A DNA stretch of 64,000 nt from Mammaliicoccus sp. Dog046 (GCF_034039665.1 NZ_CP120131.1:584206-648205), one strand, 5' to 3'. Positions 18,341-30,540 are shown, counted from the stretch's first letter. The notes: generated from the sequence alone by a model not told the origin. Numbers and translations are program-made.

Positions 18341-18709
18341 TTAACTTTTATATGTTGTTTTATAGTACTTCGAAGGTACATAGACAGGAGCTACGATAAT
18401 AGTGAATAAGAAAACAATCATTAGTATGAACATAATGATATGCAATAACCATCCAACAATAGGAATGATCGCTACAAAACTAAAGATTAAACCAATCAAT
18501 GGAATGATGAAAATAACCTTTACAGAATTTTGACCATCAATCAATAAGATCAGCGTTGCAATGAAATACAATGTACCATTAAGAACTAAAGCGTTATAAC
18601 CTGTTGAAAGTACAATTCCTCCCCCGAGAAACGGTATTGCTAATAATAATTCAGAAATTACTAATATAATAGAAAGAACAAGTAACACAGACTTAATTCC
18701 TCTCTTCAT
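18341..18709 (-). CDS. Small integral membrane protein, function unknown
   Basis: A 122-residue protein with four hydrophobic segments (about 8-30, 40-58, 65-85 and 88-110) and a basic end. GGGTGGTG precedes the ATG. It resembles small uncharacterised staphylococcal four-helix proteins, but no family name can be given. It is convergent with the purine permease gene and divergent from the ribosomal cluster. Confidence 0.65.
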   Translation of the reverse strand: MKRGIKSVLLVLSIILVISELLLAIPFLGGGIVLSTGYNALVLNGTLYFIATLILLIDGQNSVKVIFIIPLIGLIFSFVAIIPIVGWLLHIIMFILMIVFLFTIIVAPVYVPSKYYKTTYKS

Positions 18710-18785
18710 GATTTCACCACCCGTAGAAAATTACTTTTTATATTATAACATTTAGATTACAAATTATCTATTTAAATATTACCTA

Positions 18786-18814
18786 TTGAAATATTAGCGG
18801 ATATCCGTTATAAT
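18786..18814 (+). promoter_or_regulatory. Promoter of the S10 ribosomal operon
   Basis: TTGAAA (18786-18791) and a perfect TATAAT (18809-18814) are spaced exactly 17 bp apart, about 210 bp upstream of rpsJ. The predicted transcript starts near 18821, leaving a ~200-nt leader. Confidence 0.8.
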
Positions 18815-18820
18815 ACTTGG

Positions 18821-19334
<514 letters not shown>

Positions 19335-19365
19335 TTCATTAAAATAACAGGAGGTGCGACTTTCG

Positions 19366-20028
19366 ATGACCAAAGGAATCTTAGGAAGAAAAATTGGAAT
19401 GACTCAAGTATTCGCAGAAAACGGTGAATTAATACCTGTAACTGTAGTAGAAGCTAGTCAAAACGTAGTATTACAAACTAAAACTGAAGAAGTTGACGGC
19501 TATAACGCTGTTCAAATCGGTTTTGAAGACAAACAAGCATATAAAAAAGATCGTAAATCTAACAAATATGCAACTAAAGCTGCTGAAGGCCATGCTAAAA
19601 AAGCTGGTTCAGCACCTAAGCGCTTCACTCGTGAATTCAGAAACATTGATGTTTCAGCATACGAGGTAGGTCAAGAAGTCACTGTAGATACTTTCCAAGC
19701 AGGCGACATTATTGATGCAACAGGCGTATCTAAAGGTAAAGGTTTCCAAGGCTCTATTAAACGCCATGGTTTCTCTCGTGGACCAATGAGTCACGGTTCT
19801 CGTTACCATAGAGGTTCTGGTTCAATGGGTATGGCTTCAGATGCTTCTAAAGTATTTAAAGGTAAAGAATTACCAGGCCGTATGGGTGGAAACACTGTTA
19901 CTATGCAAAACTTAGAAGTAGTTAAAGTTGATGCAGAAAACAATGTAATTCTAGTAAAAGGTAATGTACCTGGCCCTAAAAAAGGTTTAGTAAAACTTAC
20001 AACTTCAATTAAAAAAGGTAATAAATAA
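19366..20028 (+). CDS. rplC: 50S ribosomal protein L3
   Basis: A 220-residue L3, which reaches from the subunit surface to the peptidyl transferase centre. The start [13 protein letters not shown] is canonical. The central [13 protein letters not shown] loop is the extension near the A site. The ATG at 19366 is chosen over one four codons earlier because GGAGGTG is 9-10 nt upstream and the family starts here. It is 31 nt after rpsJ. Confidence 0.97.
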   Translation: MTKGILGRKIGMTQVFAENGELIPVTVVEASQNVVLQTKTEEVDGYNAVQIGFEDKQAYKKDRKSNKYATKAAEGHAKKAGSAPKRFTREFRNIDVSAYEVGQEVTVDTFQAGDIIDATGVSKGKGFQGSIKRHGFSRGPMSHGSRYHRGSGSMGMASDASKVFKGKELPGRMGGNTVTMQNLEVVKVDAENNVILVKGNVPGPKKGLVKLTTSIKKGNK

Positions 20029-20057
20029 TTATTTATGTGAAAGGAGGAAACAACATT

Positions 20058-20681
20058 ATGGCTAATATTGATGTATTAAAAGTAGATGGTTCAAAATCTG
20101 GATCAATCGAATTAAATGATAGTGTATTTGGTATCGAACCAAACCAACACGTATTATTCGAAGCAGTCAATTTACAACGTGCTTCATTACGCCAAGGTAC
20201 TCACGCAGTAAAAAATCGTTCAGCAGTTCGTGGTGGTGGACGTAAACCTTGGAAACAAAAAGGTACAGGTCGTGCTCGTCAAGGTACAATCCGTGCGCCA
20301 CAATGGCGTGGTGGTGGTATCGTATTCGGACCAACACCAAGAAGTTATTCTTACAAAATGCCTAAGAAAATGCGTCGTTTAGCATTACGTTCTGCATTAT
20401 CAGCAAAAGTAAGTGATAACGAATTAACAGTTTTAGAAGCATTCAATTTCGATGCACCTAAAACAAAAGAATTCAAAAATGTAATGAGCAATTTAGAACT
20501 TTCTAAAAAAGTTTTATTCATCGTTGATACAGTTGAAAGCAACGTTGAATTATCAGCTCGTAACATTCCAGGTGTTAAAGTTATCGACGCACAAAGCTTA
20601 AACGTATTAGATATCTTAGATTCTAGTAAAGTCGTAATAACTAAAGCAGCAGTGGATAAAGTAGAGGAGGTGCTCGCATAA
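20058..20681 (+). CDS. rplD: 50S ribosomal protein L4
   Basis: A 207-residue L4, with its long loop ([17 protein letters not shown]) that lines the peptide exit tunnel. Macrolide-resistance changes arise in that loop in other bacteria. L4 is also the operon autoregulator in some bacteria. AAGGAGG lies 9 nt before the ATG at 20058. The stop codon overlaps the rplW start by one base, implying coupled translation. Confidence 0.97.
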   Translation: MANIDVLKVDGSKSGSIELNDSVFGIEPNQHVLFEAVNLQRASLRQGTHAVKNRSAVRGGGRKPWKQKGTGRARQGTIRAPQWRGGGIVFGPTPRSYSYKMPKKMRRLALRSALSAKVSDNELTVLEAFNFDAPKTKEFKNVMSNLELSKKVLFIVDTVESNVELSARNIPGVKVIDAQSLNVLDILDSSKVVITKAAVDKVEEVLA

Positions 20682-20959
20682 TGGAAGCAAGAGATGTTAT
20701 TAAGCGCCCCGTAATTACTGAGAAATCTTCATCAGATATGGCTTTAGATAAATACACATTTGATGTAGATACACGTGCTAACAAAACACAAGTTAAAATC
20801 GCAATCGAAGAAATTTTCGACGTGAAAGTTGATTCAGTAAATATCATGAACGTTAAAGCGAAAGCTAAACGTGTTGGTCGTTACAATGGTTTCACTAACA
20901 AACGTCGTAAAGCAGTCGTAACACTAAAAGAAGGATCTTCAATAGATCTATTCAACTAA
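20681..20959 (+). CDS. rplW: 50S ribosomal protein L23
   Basis: A 92-residue L23, the exit-tunnel protein that docks trigger factor and the signal recognition particle. It starts [15 protein letters not shown], the family N-terminus, and has the [13 protein letters not shown] loop contacting 23S rRNA. Its ATG overlaps the last base of rplD, and AGAGGAGG is inside the rplD end. Confidence 0.97.
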   Translation: MEARDVIKRPVITEKSSSDMALDKYTFDVDTRANKTQVKIAIEEIFDVKVDSVNIMNVKAKAKRVGRYNGFTNKRRKAVVTLKEGSSIDLFN

Positions 20960-20990
20960 AAACAATTACCATTAAGGAGGTAAAACGACA

Positions 20991-21824
20991 ATGGCTCTTA
21001 AAAAGTATAAGCCAATTACAAATGGTCGTCGTAATATGACATCTTCAGATTTCGCTGAAATTACATCAACGACTCCTGAAAAGTCATTATTACAACCGCT
21101 TCCGAGAAAAGCGGGACGTAACAACCAAGGTAAATTGACAGTTCGTCACAGAGGTGGCGGTCATAAACGTCAATACCGTGTAATTGATTTCAAACGTAAC
21201 AAAGATGGAATTCCTGCTAAAGTAGCAACTATCGAGTATGATCCAAACCGTTCAGCTAATATCGCATTAGTAGTATACGCAGATGGTGAAAAAAGATATA
21301 TCATTGCTCCTAAAGGATTAAAAGTAGGACAACAAATTTTCAATGGTCCAGAAGCTGATATCAAAGTTGGTAACGCATTACAATTAGTCGATATCCCAGT
21401 TGGTACTACAATTCACAATATCGAATTAAAACCAGGTAAAGGTGGACAATTAGTCCGTTCTGCTGGTACAAGTGCTCAAGTACTTGGTAAAGAAGGTAAA
21501 TACGTATTAGTTCGTCTTAAATCAGGTGAAGTTCGTATGATCTTATCAAGCTGTCGTGCAACAATCGGTCAAGTTGGTAATGAACAACACGAATTAATCA
21601 CAATCGGTAAAGCCGGTCGTTCTAGATGGATGGGTAAACGTCCTACAGTTCGTGGTTCTGTAATGAACCCTAACGATCACCCACACGGTGGTGGTGAAGG
21701 TCGTACACCAATCGGTCTTAAATCACCAATGTCTCCATGGGGCAAACCAACACTTGGTAAGAAAACTCGTAAGAAAAACCAACGTTCATCTAAATTTATC
21801 GTTCGTGGTCGTAAGAAAAAATAA
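20991..21824 (+). CDS. rplB: 50S ribosomal protein L2
   Basis: A 277-residue L2, needed for subunit association and peptidyl transferase assembly. [12 protein letters not shown] and the C-terminal [13 protein letters not shown] are conserved. The latter carries the histidine near the catalytic centre. AAGGAGG is 8 nt before the ATG. A hairpin separates its 3' end from rpsS. Confidence 0.98.
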   Translation: MALKKYKPITNGRRNMTSSDFAEITSTTPEKSLLQPLPRKAGRNNQGKLTVRHRGGGHKRQYRVIDFKRNKDGIPAKVATIEYDPNRSANIALVVYADGEKRYIIAPKGLKVGQQIFNGPEADIKVGNALQLVDIPVGTTIHNIELKPGKGGQLVRSAGTSAQVLGKEGKYVLVRLKSGEVRMILSSCRATIGQVGNEQHELITIGKAGRSRWMGKRPTVRGSVMNPNDHPHGGGEGRTPIGLKSPMSPWGKPTLGKKTRKKNQRSSKFIVRGRKKK

Positions 21825-21830
21825 TAATAC

Positions 21831-21873
21831 CTTATTTACGTGTGCGGCTTAGATGCCGCGCGCAATAAATAAG
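21831..21873 (+). other. Hairpin between rplB and rpsS
   Basis: CTTATTTA pairs with TAAATAAG (8 bp). Inside it, TGCGGC and GCCGCG-type arms pair around TTAGAT. The element is GC-rich against its surroundings and has no T tail. It ends just before the rpsS ribosome site. It may be a processing or translation-control element rather than a terminator. Confidence 0.6.
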
Positions 21874-21888
21874 AAGGGAGGCGCCATA

Positions 21889-22167
21889 ATGGCTCGTAGT
21901 CTTAAAAAAGGACCTTTCGTTGATGATCATTTAATGAAAAAAGTTGAAGCTCAAAACGAAGGTGAAAAAAAATCAGTTATTAAAACATGGTCTCGTCGTT
22001 CAACAGTATTTCCTAACTTCATCGGACACACTATAGCAGTATATGATGGCCGTAAACATGTGCCTGTTTTCATTACTGAAGATATGGTTGGACATAAATT
22101 AGGAGAGTTTGCACCTACACGTACTTATAAAGGTCATGCTGCAGACGACAAAAAGACTAAACGCTAA
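21889..22167 (+). CDS. rpsS: 30S ribosomal protein S19
   Basis: A 92-residue S19, which forms a complex with S13 in the 30S head and contacts A-site t[15 protein letters not shown] and the [11 protein letters not shown] block are invariant family features. The ATG at 21889 has AGGGAGG 8 nt upstream; the longer reading frame 12 codons upstream has no ribosome site and crosses the hairpin. Confidence 0.97.
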   Translation: MARSLKKGPFVDDHLMKKVEAQNEGEKKSVIKTWSRRSTVFPNFIGHTIAVYDGRKHVPVFITEDMVGHKLGEFAPTRTYKGHAADDKKTKR

Positions 22168-22192
22168 TTTCTAAAAAGAGGAGGAAGTCACA

Positions 22193-22540
22193 ATGGAAGC
22201 AAAAGCGGTTGCTAGAACAATAAGAATCGCACCTCGTAAAGTGAGATTAGTTTTAGATCTTATTAGAGGTAAAGAAGTGGCAGATGCAATTGCCATCTTA
22301 AAATTAACTAACAAAGCTACATCACCAGTTGTTGAGAAATTATTAATGTCAGCATTAGCAAATGCAGAACATAATTATGATTTAAATCCTGACACTTTAG
22401 TTGTAAAAGAAGCTTACGCTAATGAAGGACCAACATTGAAACGTTTCCGTCCACGTGCACAAGGTCGTGCAAGTGCGATTAACAAACGTACTAGCCATAT
22501 TACAATCGTAGTTGGCGAAAAAGAAGTAAAAGAAGCATAA
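22193..22540 (+). CDS. rplV: 50S ribosomal protein L22
   Basis: A 115-residue L22 with the globular domain ([17 protein letters not shown]) and the beta-hairpin ([12 protein letters not shown]) that reaches into the exit tunnel near the macrolide site. GAGGAAG lies upstream of the ATG. It is 25 nt after rpsS. Confidence 0.97.
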   Translation: MEAKAVARTIRIAPRKVRLVLDLIRGKEVADAIAILKLTNKATSPVVEKLLMSALANAEHNYDLNPDTLVVKEAYANEGPTLKRFRPRAQGRASAINKRTSHITIVVGEKEVKEA

Positions 22541-22568
22541 TTCACTAAATCATTAAGGAGGGAATATA

Positions 22569-23222
22569 GTGGGTCAAAAAATTAATCCAATCGGACTTCG
22601 TGTCGGTGTAATTCGTGACTGGGAAGCAAAATGGTACGCAGGTAAAGACTTCGCAACACTTTTACATGAAGACTTAAAAGTTCGTAAATATATCGCAGAA
22701 GCATTAAAAGAAGCTTCAGTTTCAAGTGTTGAAATTGAGCGTGCAGCAAACCGTGTCAATATCGCTATCCACACTGGTAAGCCAGGTATGGTTATTGGTA
22801 AAGGCGGTTCTGAAATCGAAAAATTACGTAACAAATTAAACGCATTGACTAACAAAAAAGTACACATCAACGTAATCGAAATCAAAAAAGTTGATTTAGA
22901 TGCAACATTGGTAGCAAACAACATTGCTCGTCAATTAGAGAACCGTGTATCTTTCCGTCGTGCTCAAAAACAAGCTATCCAACGTGCAATGAAATTGGGA
23001 GCTAAAGGTATCAAAACACAAGTATCTGGTCGTTTAGGTGGCGCAGATATCGCTCGTGCAGAACAATATTCAGAAGGAACTGTTCCACTTCATACACTAC
23101 GTGCAGACATTGATTTCGCACATGAAGAAGCCGACACTACTTACGGTAAATTAGGTGTAAAAGTATGGATCTACCGTGGAGAAGTTCTTCCTACAAAGAA
23201 GTCTAGTGAAGGAGGAAAATAA
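22569..23222 (+). CDS. rpsC: 30S ribosomal protein S3
   Basis: A 217-residue S3 with a KH type-II domain (V-I-G-K-G-G-S-E-I), part of the mRNA entry helicase site with S4 and S5. It starts [11 protein letters not shown], initiated by GTG, with AAGGAGGG upstream. It is separated from rplP by two bases, and an AGGAGG overlapping its end serves rplP. Confidence 0.97.
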   Translation: MGQKINPIGLRVGVIRDWEAKWYAGKDFATLLHEDLKVRKYIAEALKEASVSSVEIERAANRVNIAIHTGKPGMVIGKGGSEIEKLRNKLNALTNKKVHINVIEIKKVDLDATLVANNIARQLENRVSFRRAQKQAIQRAMKLGAKGIKTQVSGRLGGADIARAEQYSEGTVPLHTLRADIDFAHEEADTTYGKLGVKVWIYRGEVLPTKKSSEGGK

Positions 23223-23224
23223 TA

Positions 23225-23659
23225 ATGTTATTACCAAAGCGTGTTAAATTCCGTCGTCAACATCGTCCTAAAACAACTGGTCGTTCAAAAGGCGGAAATG
23301 AAGTAACATTTGGTGAGTATGGTTTACAAGCTCAAACAGCAGCATGGATTACATCTCGTCAAATCGAATCAGCTCGTATCGCAATGACACGTTATATGAA
23401 ACGTGGCGGAAAAGTATGGATCAAAATATTCCCACATACACCATACACTAAGAAACCATTAGAAGTACGTATGGGTTCAGGTAAAGGTGCAGTTGAAGGT
23501 TGGGTAGCAGTAGTTAAACCAGGACGTATCTTGTTCGAAGTAGCAGGTGTTCAAGAAGAAGTAGCACGTGAAGCATTACGTCTTGCTGCACACAAACTTC
23601 CAGTTAAATCTAAGTTTGTAAAACGTGAAGAATTGGGTGGTGACACAAATGAAAGCTAA
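23225..23659 (+). CDS. rplP: 50S ribosomal protein L16
   Basis: A 144-residue L16, near the A site and needed for late 50S assembly. [14 protein letters not shown] and the [12 protein letters not shown] block are conserved. The gene overlaps rpmC by 11 nt, so the two are probably translationally coupled. Confidence 0.97.
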   Translation: MLLPKRVKFRRQHRPKTTGRSKGGNEVTFGEYGLQAQTAAWITSRQIESARIAMTRYMKRGGKVWIKIFPHTPYTKKPLEVRMGSGKGAVEGWVAVVKPGRILFEVAGVQEEVAREALRLAAHKLPVKSKFVKREELGGDTNES

Positions 23660-23864
23660 GGATATCAGAAATTTAACCACTACTGAAATTGAAAAAGAAA
23701 TCAAAGAAGCTAAAGAACAATTATTCAACTTACGCTTTCAGTTAGCAACTGGTCAACTTGAAGAGACTGCTAACATTCGAAAAGTTAAAAAGACGATTGC
23801 TCGTCTAAAAACGATCGTTCGCGAAAGAGAAATCGAAGAAGAGAAAGCAGCAGATAACAAATAA
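23649..23864 (+). CDS. rpmC: 50S ribosomal protein L29
   Basis: A 71-residue L29, an alpha-helical exit-site protein beside L23. It starts M-K-A-K-D-I-R-N-L and has the [10 protein letters not shown] helix-turn-helix and a charged tail. The ATG at 23649 lies inside the end of rplP, with GGGTGGTG as ribosome site. A longer start eight codons upstream is rejected on family alignment. Confidence 0.95.
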   Translation: MKAKDIRNLTTTEIEKEIKEAKEQLFNLRFQLATGQLEETANIRKVKKTIARLKTIVREREIEEEKAADNK

Positions 23865-23887
23865 TCAAGTAGAGGAGGTTCATTACT

Positions 23888-24151
23888 GTGAGTGAAAGAA
23901 ATGACCGCAAAGTTTACGTTGGTAAAGTAGTTTCAGACAAAATGGACAAAACTATTACAGTAGTTGTAGAAACTTACAAAACTCATAAATTATATGGTAA
24001 ACGTGTAAAATATTCAAAAAAATATAAAACACATGATGAAAATAATTCAGCAAAAATGGGCGATATCGTTAAGATTGCAGAAACGCGTCCTTTATCAGCA
24101 ACTAAACGTTTCCGTCTAGTTGAAATCGTTGAAGAATCAGTAATTATTTAA
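23888..24151 (+). CDS. rpsQ: 30S ribosomal protein S17
   Basis: An 87-residue OB-fold S17, an early 16S rRNA binder. [16 protein letters not shown] and the [13 protein letters not shown] segment are typical. The start is GTG with AGAGGAGG upstream. Confidence 0.97.
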   Translation: MSERNDRKVYVGKVVSDKMDKTITVVVETYKTHKLYGKRVKYSKKYKTHDENNSAKMGDIVKIAETRPLSATKRFRLVEIVEESVII

Positions 24152-24160
24152 TAGAAGTAA

Positions 24161-24553
<393 letters not shown>

Positions 24554-24596
24554 TCTATAATGATAAAAATTAATATTCCTAAGGAGGTGCCTACAC

Positions 24597-24917
24597 ATGC
24601 ACGTACGTAAAGGTGACAACGTAATCGTTATCTCAGGTAAAGACAAAGGTAAAACTGGTAAAGTTTTAGAAGCATTACCTAAGAAAGAACGCGTAGTAGT
24701 AGAAGGTGTTAACATAATTAAAAAACACCAAAAACCAACTCAGTTAAATCCAGAAGGTGGTATCTTAGAAACAGAAGGTACTATCCACGTATCAAACGTT
24801 CAGTTACTTGATCCTAAGACAAACGAACCAACTCGTGTTGGATTTAAAGTAGTAGATGGTAAAAAAGTTCGTATCGCTAAAAAATCTGGCGAAGAAATTA
24901 AATCATCAAACGAATAA
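24597..24917 (+). CDS. rplX: 50S ribosomal protein L24
   Basis: A 106-residue L24, an assembly initiator protein near the exit tunnel. It has a KOW motif at the start ([20 protein letters not shown]). AAGGAGG is 9 nt before the ATG. It lies 43 nt after rplN. Confidence 0.96.
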   Translation: MHVRKGDNVIVISGKDKGKTGKVLEALPKKERVVVEGVNIIKKHQKPTQLNPEGGILETEGTIHVSNVQLLDPKTNEPTRVGFKVVDGKKVRIAKKSGEEIKSSNE

Positions 24918-24942
24918 TTATTAAGTGAAAGGAGGATCCACT

Positions 24943-25482
24943 TTGACACGTTTAAAAGAAAAGTTTAATAATGAAATTTCAGCTGAATTAGTAAAGAAAT
25001 TTAACTATGATTCAGTTATGGAAGTACCAAAAATCGAAAAAATAGTTGTAAATATGGGTATCGGTGATGCTGTTCAAAACTCTAAAGTTTTAGACTCAGC
25101 AGTTGAAGAACTTGAAGCTATCACTGGTCAAAAAGCATTAGTTACAAAAGCTAAAAAATCAATTGCGACTTTCCGTCTTCGTGAAGGAATGCCTATCGGA
25201 GCAAAAGTTACATTACGTGGAGAAAGAATGTATGAATTCTTTGATAAATTAATCTCAGTTTCATTACCACGTGTACGTGACTTCCGTGGTATCTCTAAAA
25301 AAGCATTCGACGGTCGTGGAAATTACACTTTAGGTGTTAAGGAACAATTAATTTTCCCTGAAATCGACTATGATAAAGTAAGTAAAGTACGAGGAATGGA
25401 TATCGTTATCGTTACAACTGCTAACACTGACGAGGAAGCTCGTGAATTGTTAACACAATTCGGTATGCCATTTCAAAAGTAA
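24943..25482 (+). CDS. rplE: 50S ribosomal protein L5
   Basis: A 179-residue L5 of the central protuberance, which binds 5S rRNA and contacts S13 and P-site tRNA. The start is TTG at 24943, giving T-R-L-K-E-K-F after the initiator Met and matching the staphylococcal family N-terminus; AAGGAGG is 8 nt upstream. The upstream in-frame ATG at 24925 sits before the ribosome site and is rejected. [12 protein letters not shown] is conserved. Confidence 0.96.
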   Translation: MTRLKEKFNNEISAELVKKFNYDSVMEVPKIEKIVVNMGIGDAVQNSKVLDSAVEELEAITGQKALVTKAKKSIATFRLREGMPIGAKVTLRGERMYEFFDKLISVSLPRVRDFRGISKKAFDGRGNYTLGVKEQLIFPEIDYDKVSKVRGMDIVIVTTANTDEEARELLTQFGMPFQK

Positions 25483-25509
25483 TCTCTAATTATAAAGGAG
25501 GCTAATTAA

Positions 25510-25695
25510 GTGGCTAAAAAATCAATGATCGCTAAACAACAACGTAAACAGAAATTCGGTGTTCGTGAATACACTCGTTGTGAACGTTGTGGACGTCCAC
25601 ACTCAGTATATCGTAAATTCAAACTTTGCCGTATTTGTTTCCGTGAACTAGCATACAAAGGCCAAATCCCTGGCGTACGTAAAGCTAGCTGGTAA
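25510..25695 (+). CDS. rpsN: 30S ribosomal protein S14, zinc-binding type (S14Z)
   Basis: A 61-residue short S14 with a complete zinc ribbon C24-x2-C27-x12-C40-x2-C43. This is the housekeeping zinc form. The zinc-free long paralogue used under zinc limitation in some Firmicutes is not in this window. The start is GTG with AAAGGAGG upstream. Confidence 0.97.
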   Translation: MAKKSMIAKQQRKQKFGVREYTRCERCGRPHSVYRKFKLCRICFRELAYKGQIPGVRKASW

Positions 25696-25724
25696 ACTCA
25701 AAAGAATGAAAGGAGGAAACACAA

Positions 25725-26123
25725 ATGACAATGTCAGATCCAATTGCAGATATGTTAACTCGCGTGCGTAACGCTAACATGGTACGTCACGAAAAATTAG
25801 AGTTACCTGCATCAAACATTAAAAAAGAAATCGCTGAAATCCTTAAAAAAGAAGGATTCGTAAAAAGCGTAGAATTCATAGAAGATGATAAGCAAGGTGT
25901 TATCCGTATGTTTCTTAAATATGGTCAAAACAACGAGCGAGTTATCACAGGTTTAAAACGTATTTCTAAACCAGGTTTACGTGTTTATGCTAAAGCTGAT
26001 GAACTTCCAAAAGTTCTTAACGGTTTAGGTATTGCACTTGTTTCTACATCTGAAGGTGTTTTAACTGATAAAGATGCTAGACAACGTGGAATCGGTGGAG
26101 AAGTATTAGCTTATATCTGGTAA
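25725..26123 (+). CDS. rpsH: 30S ribosomal protein S8
   Basis: A 132-residue S8, a central 16S rRNA organiser; in E. coli it represses the spc operon. [17 protein letters not shown] and the end G-G-E-V-L-A-Y-I-W match the family. AAGGAGG is 8 nt before the ATG. Confidence 0.98.
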   Translation: MTMSDPIADMLTRVRNANMVRHEKLELPASNIKKEIAEILKKEGFVKSVEFIEDDKQGVIRMFLKYGQNNERVITGLKRISKPGLRVYAKADELPKVLNGLGIALVSTSEGVLTDKDARQRGIGGEVLAYIW

Positions 26124-26152
26124 TTATAAAATTATAAGGAGGTGCCCACATA

Positions 26153-26689
26153 ATGAGCCGTGTCGGTAAGAAAATTATTGAGATCCCTGCAGACGTTACA
26201 GTTACTATCGAAAGTAACACAGTCACAGTTAAAGGATCTAAAGGTGAATTAACTAGAACTTTTAATGAAGAAATGACTTATAAACAAGAGGACAACAGCA
26301 TCGAAGTTGTACGTCCTTCTGATTCAAAAGAACACAAAACAGTGCATGGTACAACTCGTGCATTAATTGCTAACATGATCGAAGGTGTTTCTAAAGGCTT
26401 CGAGAAAAACTTAGAACTTATAGGTGTTGGTTACCGTGCTCAAATGCAAGGTAAAAACATAATCCTTAACGTTGGTTATTCTCACCCTGTAGAAATTATC
26501 GCTGAAGATGGAATCACATTATCAGTAGATAAAAACACTAAAGTTAAAGTAGAAGGTATTTCTAAAGAACGTGTTGGTGCGGTTGCATCTTACATCCGTT
26601 CAATCCGTCCACCAGAACCTTATAAAGGTAAAGGTATTCGTTACGAAGGCGAATATGTTCGTCGTAAAGAAGGTAAAACTGGTAAGTAA
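26153..26689 (+). CDS. rplF: 50S ribosomal protein L6
   Basis: A 178-residue L6 with two related domains, near the sarcin-ricin loop and the elongation-factor site. The C-terminal [13 protein letters not shown] is the family signature. AAGGAGGTG precedes the ATG. Confidence 0.98.
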   Translation: MSRVGKKIIEIPADVTVTIESNTVTVKGSKGELTRTFNEEMTYKQEDNSIEVVRPSDSKEHKTVHGTTRALIANMIEGVSKGFEKNLELIGVGYRAQMQGKNIILNVGYSHPVEIIAEDGITLSVDKNTKVKVEGISKERVGAVASYIRSIRPPEPYKGKGIRYEGEYVRRKEGKTGK

Positions 26690-26716
26690 CCATTAAGATA
26701 AGAAAGGAGCACTAAC

Positions 26717-27079
26717 ATGATCGCTAAAATCGACAAAAATAAAGTTCGTTTGAAAAGACATGCTCGCGTACGTGCTAAATTAGCTGGAACAAGTGAAAAA
26801 CCACGTTTAAATGTATATCGTTCAAACAAACATATTTATGCTCAAATTATTGATGACTTAAACGGTGTAACAATCGCTCAAGCATCAACTGTAGATAAAG
26901 AATTAAACTTAGAGCAATCAGGTAATGTAGAAGCAGCAGCAAAAGTTGGCGAAATCGTTGCTAAACGCGCGTCTGAAAAAGGCGTTGAAGCTGTAGTATT
27001 TGATCGTGGAGGATATTTATACCACGGACGTATCAAAGCATTAGCTGATTCAGCTCGTGAAAACGGACTTCAATTTTAA
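26717..27079 (+). CDS. rplR: 50S ribosomal protein L18
   Basis: A 120-residue L18, which brings 5S rRNA to the central protuberance together with L5. [18 protein letters not shown] and [11 protein letters not shown] are conserved. GAAAGGAG precedes the ATG. Confidence 0.97.
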   Translation: MIAKIDKNKVRLKRHARVRAKLAGTSEKPRLNVYRSNKHIYAQIIDDLNGVTIAQASTVDKELNLEQSGNVEAAAKVGEIVAKRASEKGVEAVVFDRGGYLYHGRIKALADSARENGLQF

Positions 27080-27097
27080 TTTAAAGGAGGGACACTC

Positions 27098-27598
27098 ATG
27101 CGTCGTAAAGAACAAGAAGTTAAAGAATTTGAAGAGCGCGTAGTTACGATTAACCGTGTAGCTAAAGTAGTTAAAGGTGGTCGTCGTTTCCGTTTTACAG
27201 CTTTAGTAGTTGTTGGAGATAAAAATGGTCGCGTAGGTTTCGGTACTGGTAAAGCTCAAGAGGTACCAGAAGCTATTAAAAAAGCAGTGGAAGATGCTAA
27301 GAAAGACTTAGTAACAGTTCCACGTGTTGAAGGAACAACTCCTCACCAAGTTATTGGACGTTTTGGTGCAGGTCGTGTTTTAATTAAACCAGCAGCACCT
27401 GGTACAGGTGTTATCGCAGGTGGACCAGTTCGTGCCGTATTAGAACTTGCTGGTATCACTGATATCTTAAGTAAATCATTAGGTTCAAACACACCAATCA
27501 ATATGGTTCGTGCTACAATCGAAGGACTTAAAGAACTTAAAAATGCCGAACAAGTAGCTAGTCTACGCGGTAAATCAGTAGAAGAATTATTAAATTAA
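27098..27598 (+). CDS. rpsE: 30S ribosomal protein S5
   Basis: A 166-residue S5 with a double-stranded RNA-binding N-domain ([14 protein letters not shown]) used in decoding and mRNA unwinding. Spectinomycin-resistance changes map in this loop in other bacteria. [11 protein letters not shown] and the I-K-P-A-A-P-G-T-G block are typical. Confidence 0.97.
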   Translation: MRRKEQEVKEFEERVVTINRVAKVVKGGRRFRFTALVVVGDKNGRVGFGTGKAQEVPEAIKKAVEDAKKDLVTVPRVEGTTPHQVIGRFGAGRVLIKPAAPGTGVIAGGPVRAVLELAGITDILSKSLGSNTPINMVRATIEGLKELKNAEQVASLRGKSVEELLN

Positions 27599-27614
27599 GG
27601 AGGGAACAAACACT

Positions 27615-27794
27615 ATGGCTAAATTAGAAATCACCCTCACTCGTAGCGTTATTGGTCGTCCTGAAACACAACGCAAGACTGTTCAAGCGCTAGGACTTAA
27701 AAAAACAAACTCAACTGTAGTAGTTGAAGATAATCCTGCGATTCGTGGGCAAATCAACAAAGTAAGTCACTTAGTAAAAGTTACTGAAAAATAA
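27615..27794 (+). CDS. rpmD: 50S ribosomal protein L30
   Basis: A 59-residue L30, too short for most ORF cut-offs but clear from [16 protein letters not shown], then T-V-Q-A-L-G-L-K-K and the end H-L-V-K-V. AAGGAGGG lies just upstream, overlapping the rpsE stop. It lies in the canonical slot between rpsE and rplO. Confidence 0.96.
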   Translation: MAKLEITLTRSVIGRPETQRKTVQALGLKKTNSTVVVEDNPAIRGQINKVSHLVKVTEK

Positions 27795-27824
27795 ATTTAT
27801 CTAAAGTAATAAGGAGGTGCCAAA

Positions 27825-28265
27825 ATGAAATTACATGAGTTGAAACCAGTTAAAGGTGCTCGTAAAGAACGTAACCGCGTAGGTCGTGGTATGGCTACAG
27901 GTAACGGTAAAACAAGTGGACGTGGTACTAAAGGTCAAAAAGCACGTTCAGGTGGCGGTGTTCGTTTAGGTTTTGAAGGTGGACAATTACCATTGTTCCG
28001 TCGTTTACCAAAACGTGGATTCACTAACATCAACCGTAAAGAATATGCAATTGTTAATCTTGATCAATTAAATCGTTTCGAAGATGGAACTGAAATCACT
28101 CCTGCTTTACTTGTTGAATCAGGTGTTGTTAAATCAGAAAAATCAAGCGTTAAAGTTTTAGGTAACGGTTCATTAGAGAAGAAATTAACAATAAAAGCTC
28201 ATAAATTCTCAGCTTCAGCAATTGAAGCAATCGAAGGTAAGGGCGGAACGCATGAGGTGATCTAA
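27825..28265 (+). CDS. rplO: 50S ribosomal protein L15
   Basis: A 146-residue L15, a late-assembly protein. The N-terminal tail ([21 protein letters not shown]) threads through 23S r[19 protein letters not shown] is conserved. Its last base overlaps the ATG of secY, coupling ribosome and translocase synthesis. Confidence 0.97.
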   Translation: MKLHELKPVKGARKERNRVGRGMATGNGKTSGRGTKGQKARSGGGVRLGFEGGQLPLFRRLPKRGFTNINRKEYAIVNLDQLNRFEDGTEITPALLVESGVVKSEKSSVKVLGNGSLEKKLTIKAHKFSASAIEAIEGKGGTHEVI

Positions 28266-29566
28266 TGTTTGAAACGATCGTTAGTTTTCTAAAGACTAAA
28301 GATATTCGTAACAAGATATTATTTACACTAGCAATGCTCGTTATTTTTAAAGTTGGAACTTATATTCCAGCTCCTGGTGTTAATCCAGATGCTTTTAATC
28401 AAAATAAAGGTTCGCAAGGTATTACTGATTTGTTTAATACATTCGGTGGAGGTGCCTTGCAGAACTTCTCAATTTTAGCTATGGGTATTATGCCTTACAT
28501 TACAGCTTCGATTGTTATGCAACTATTGCAAATGGATGTTGTACCTAAGTTTACTGAATGGTCTAAACAAGGTGAAGTTGGGCGTAAAAAGATCAATCAA
28601 TTTACGCGTTACTTTACAATTGTTTTAGCATTCGTTCAAGGTTTAGGTATGTCATATTCATTTAATAACATGCTTGGTGGTAATTTAATTGCAAATACAT
28701 CAGTGTTAAATTATTTATTAATTGCACTTGTTTTAACTGCAGGAACAGCTTTCTTAATGTGGTTAGGTGAGCAGATTACTCAATTTGGTGTTGGTAATGG
28801 TATTTCTATTATTATCTTTGCCGGAATTTTATCTTCTATGCCTAATTCATTAATTCAGTTTTATCAACAAAGTTTTGTTGGTGCAGATGATACAACGATG
28901 GCTTGGTTAAAAGCGATTGGTTTATTCGTTGGAATGATTTTACTTACTGTTGGTGCTGTTTATGTACTTCAAGCTATTCGTAAAATCCCAATTCAATATG
29001 CTAAGCGTCAACAACAAGGCTTTGGTAGTACATTATCTGCCAATGCAACATATTTACCTTTGAAAGTTAACTCAGCTGGTGTAATTCCTGTAATCTTCTC
29101 GATGGCATTTTTCATGCTTCCGAAGACATTGACACTGTTCTTCCCAAAACAAGATTGGGCTCAAACAGTGACACAGTATGCAGATCCATCACATAATATT
29201 GGTATGATTGTCTATATAGTATTAATCATAGCTTTCGCATACTTTTATGCATTTGTTCAGGTTAATCCTGAAAAGATGGCAGAAAACTTACAAAAACAAG
29301 GTAGTTATGTACCGGGTATAAGACCTGGTGAACAAACTAAAAAATACATCACTAGAGTGCTCTATCGTTTAACGTTTGTTGGTTCAATATTCTTAGCTGT
29401 AATATCTATTATTCCGATTTTAGCTATTAAGTTGATGAATTTACCTCAAGCAATACAAGTTGGTGGTACTAGCTTACTAATCGTTATCGGTGTTGCAATT
29501 GAAACTATGAAAACTTTAGAAGCGCAGCTCAATCAACGAGAATATAGAGGCTTTAGAAGACGATAA
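28265..29566 (+). CDS. secY: Protein translocase subunit SecY
   Basis: A 433-residue channel protein with ten predicted membrane helices. SecY forms the protein-conducting pore of SecYEG. Visible motifs are T-Y-I-P-A-P-G-V near the N-terminus, [15 protein letters not shown] in TM5, and a cytoplasmic loop with Y-V-P-G-I-R-P-G where SecA and the ribosome bind. Its ATG overlaps the last base of rplO. This is the housekeeping SecY by context, not the accessory SecY2. Confidence 0.97.
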   Translation: MFETIVSFLKTKDIRNKILFTLAMLVIFKVGTYIPAPGVNPDAFNQNKGSQGITDLFNTFGGGALQNFSILAMGIMPYITASIVMQLLQMDVVPKFTEWSKQGEVGRKKINQFTRYFTIVLAFVQGLGMSYSFNNMLGGNLIANTSVLNYLLIALVLTAGTAFLMWLGEQITQFGVGNGISIIIFAGILSSMPNSLIQFYQQSFVGADDTTMAWLKAIGLFVGMILLTVGAVYVLQAIRKIPIQYAKRQQQGFGSTLSANATYLPLKVNSAGVIPVIFSMAFFMLPKTLTLFFPKQDWAQTVTQYADPSHNIGMIVYIVLIIAFAYFYAFVQVNPEKMAENLQKQGSYVPGIRPGEQTKKYITRVLYRLTFVGSIFLAVISIIPILAIKLMNLPQAIQVGGTSLLIVIGVAIETMKTLEAQLNQREYRGFRRR

Positions 29567-30232
<666 letters not shown>

Positions 30233-30540
30233 TAATGACGCTTTCACCCCGAATTCGCCTAGCTTTAGGTGATTCTTGAACGCGTGATTGCGTTCGATTT
30301 TTAAGAATCAAGGTAATATGTGGGTTTTTGAAATTCAATCGGAGTGATTACGAGAAGCGATAAGTATTTGAAGTGTTGTCGAATGCAAATCTTAAGTATT
30401 AAATCATCCCAATTTTATAAACCTGTGCTTATTCTATGTGATTTAATCACCTAAAGTATGTCTCTAATTTTGGACCAGGTTTTAAAGCATGAAATACACA
30501 TGTATTTCACGATAATGAAAAGAAAAAGGGGGAAATGATC
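30233..30540 (+). promoter_or_regulatory. Structured 300-nt leader region between adk and infA
   Basis: There is no reading frame here. A two-step hairpin is formed by TGATTCTT (30270-30277) with AAGAATCA (30303-30310), enclosing GAACGC/GCGTTC (30278-30295). A 12-nt segment CTTTAGGTGATT (30263-30274) is exactly complementary to AATCACCTAAAG (30445-30456). AAACCTG (30419-30425) complements CAGGTTT (30476-30482). A 9-bp stem lies at 30490-30509, just before the infA ribosome site. Several of these pairings exclude one another. No confident promoter was found. Function is inference. Confidence 0.5.

Noticed and set aside
22574..22924. Antisense reading frame over rpsC, and similar frames over other core genes
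   Set aside because: These are shadows of strongly biased codons in ribosomal genes, with no ribosome sites.
30233..30540. Remnant of a map (methionine aminopeptidase) pseudogene
   Set aside because: No frame in this stretch shows recognisable map motifs; it reads as structured non-coding sequence.
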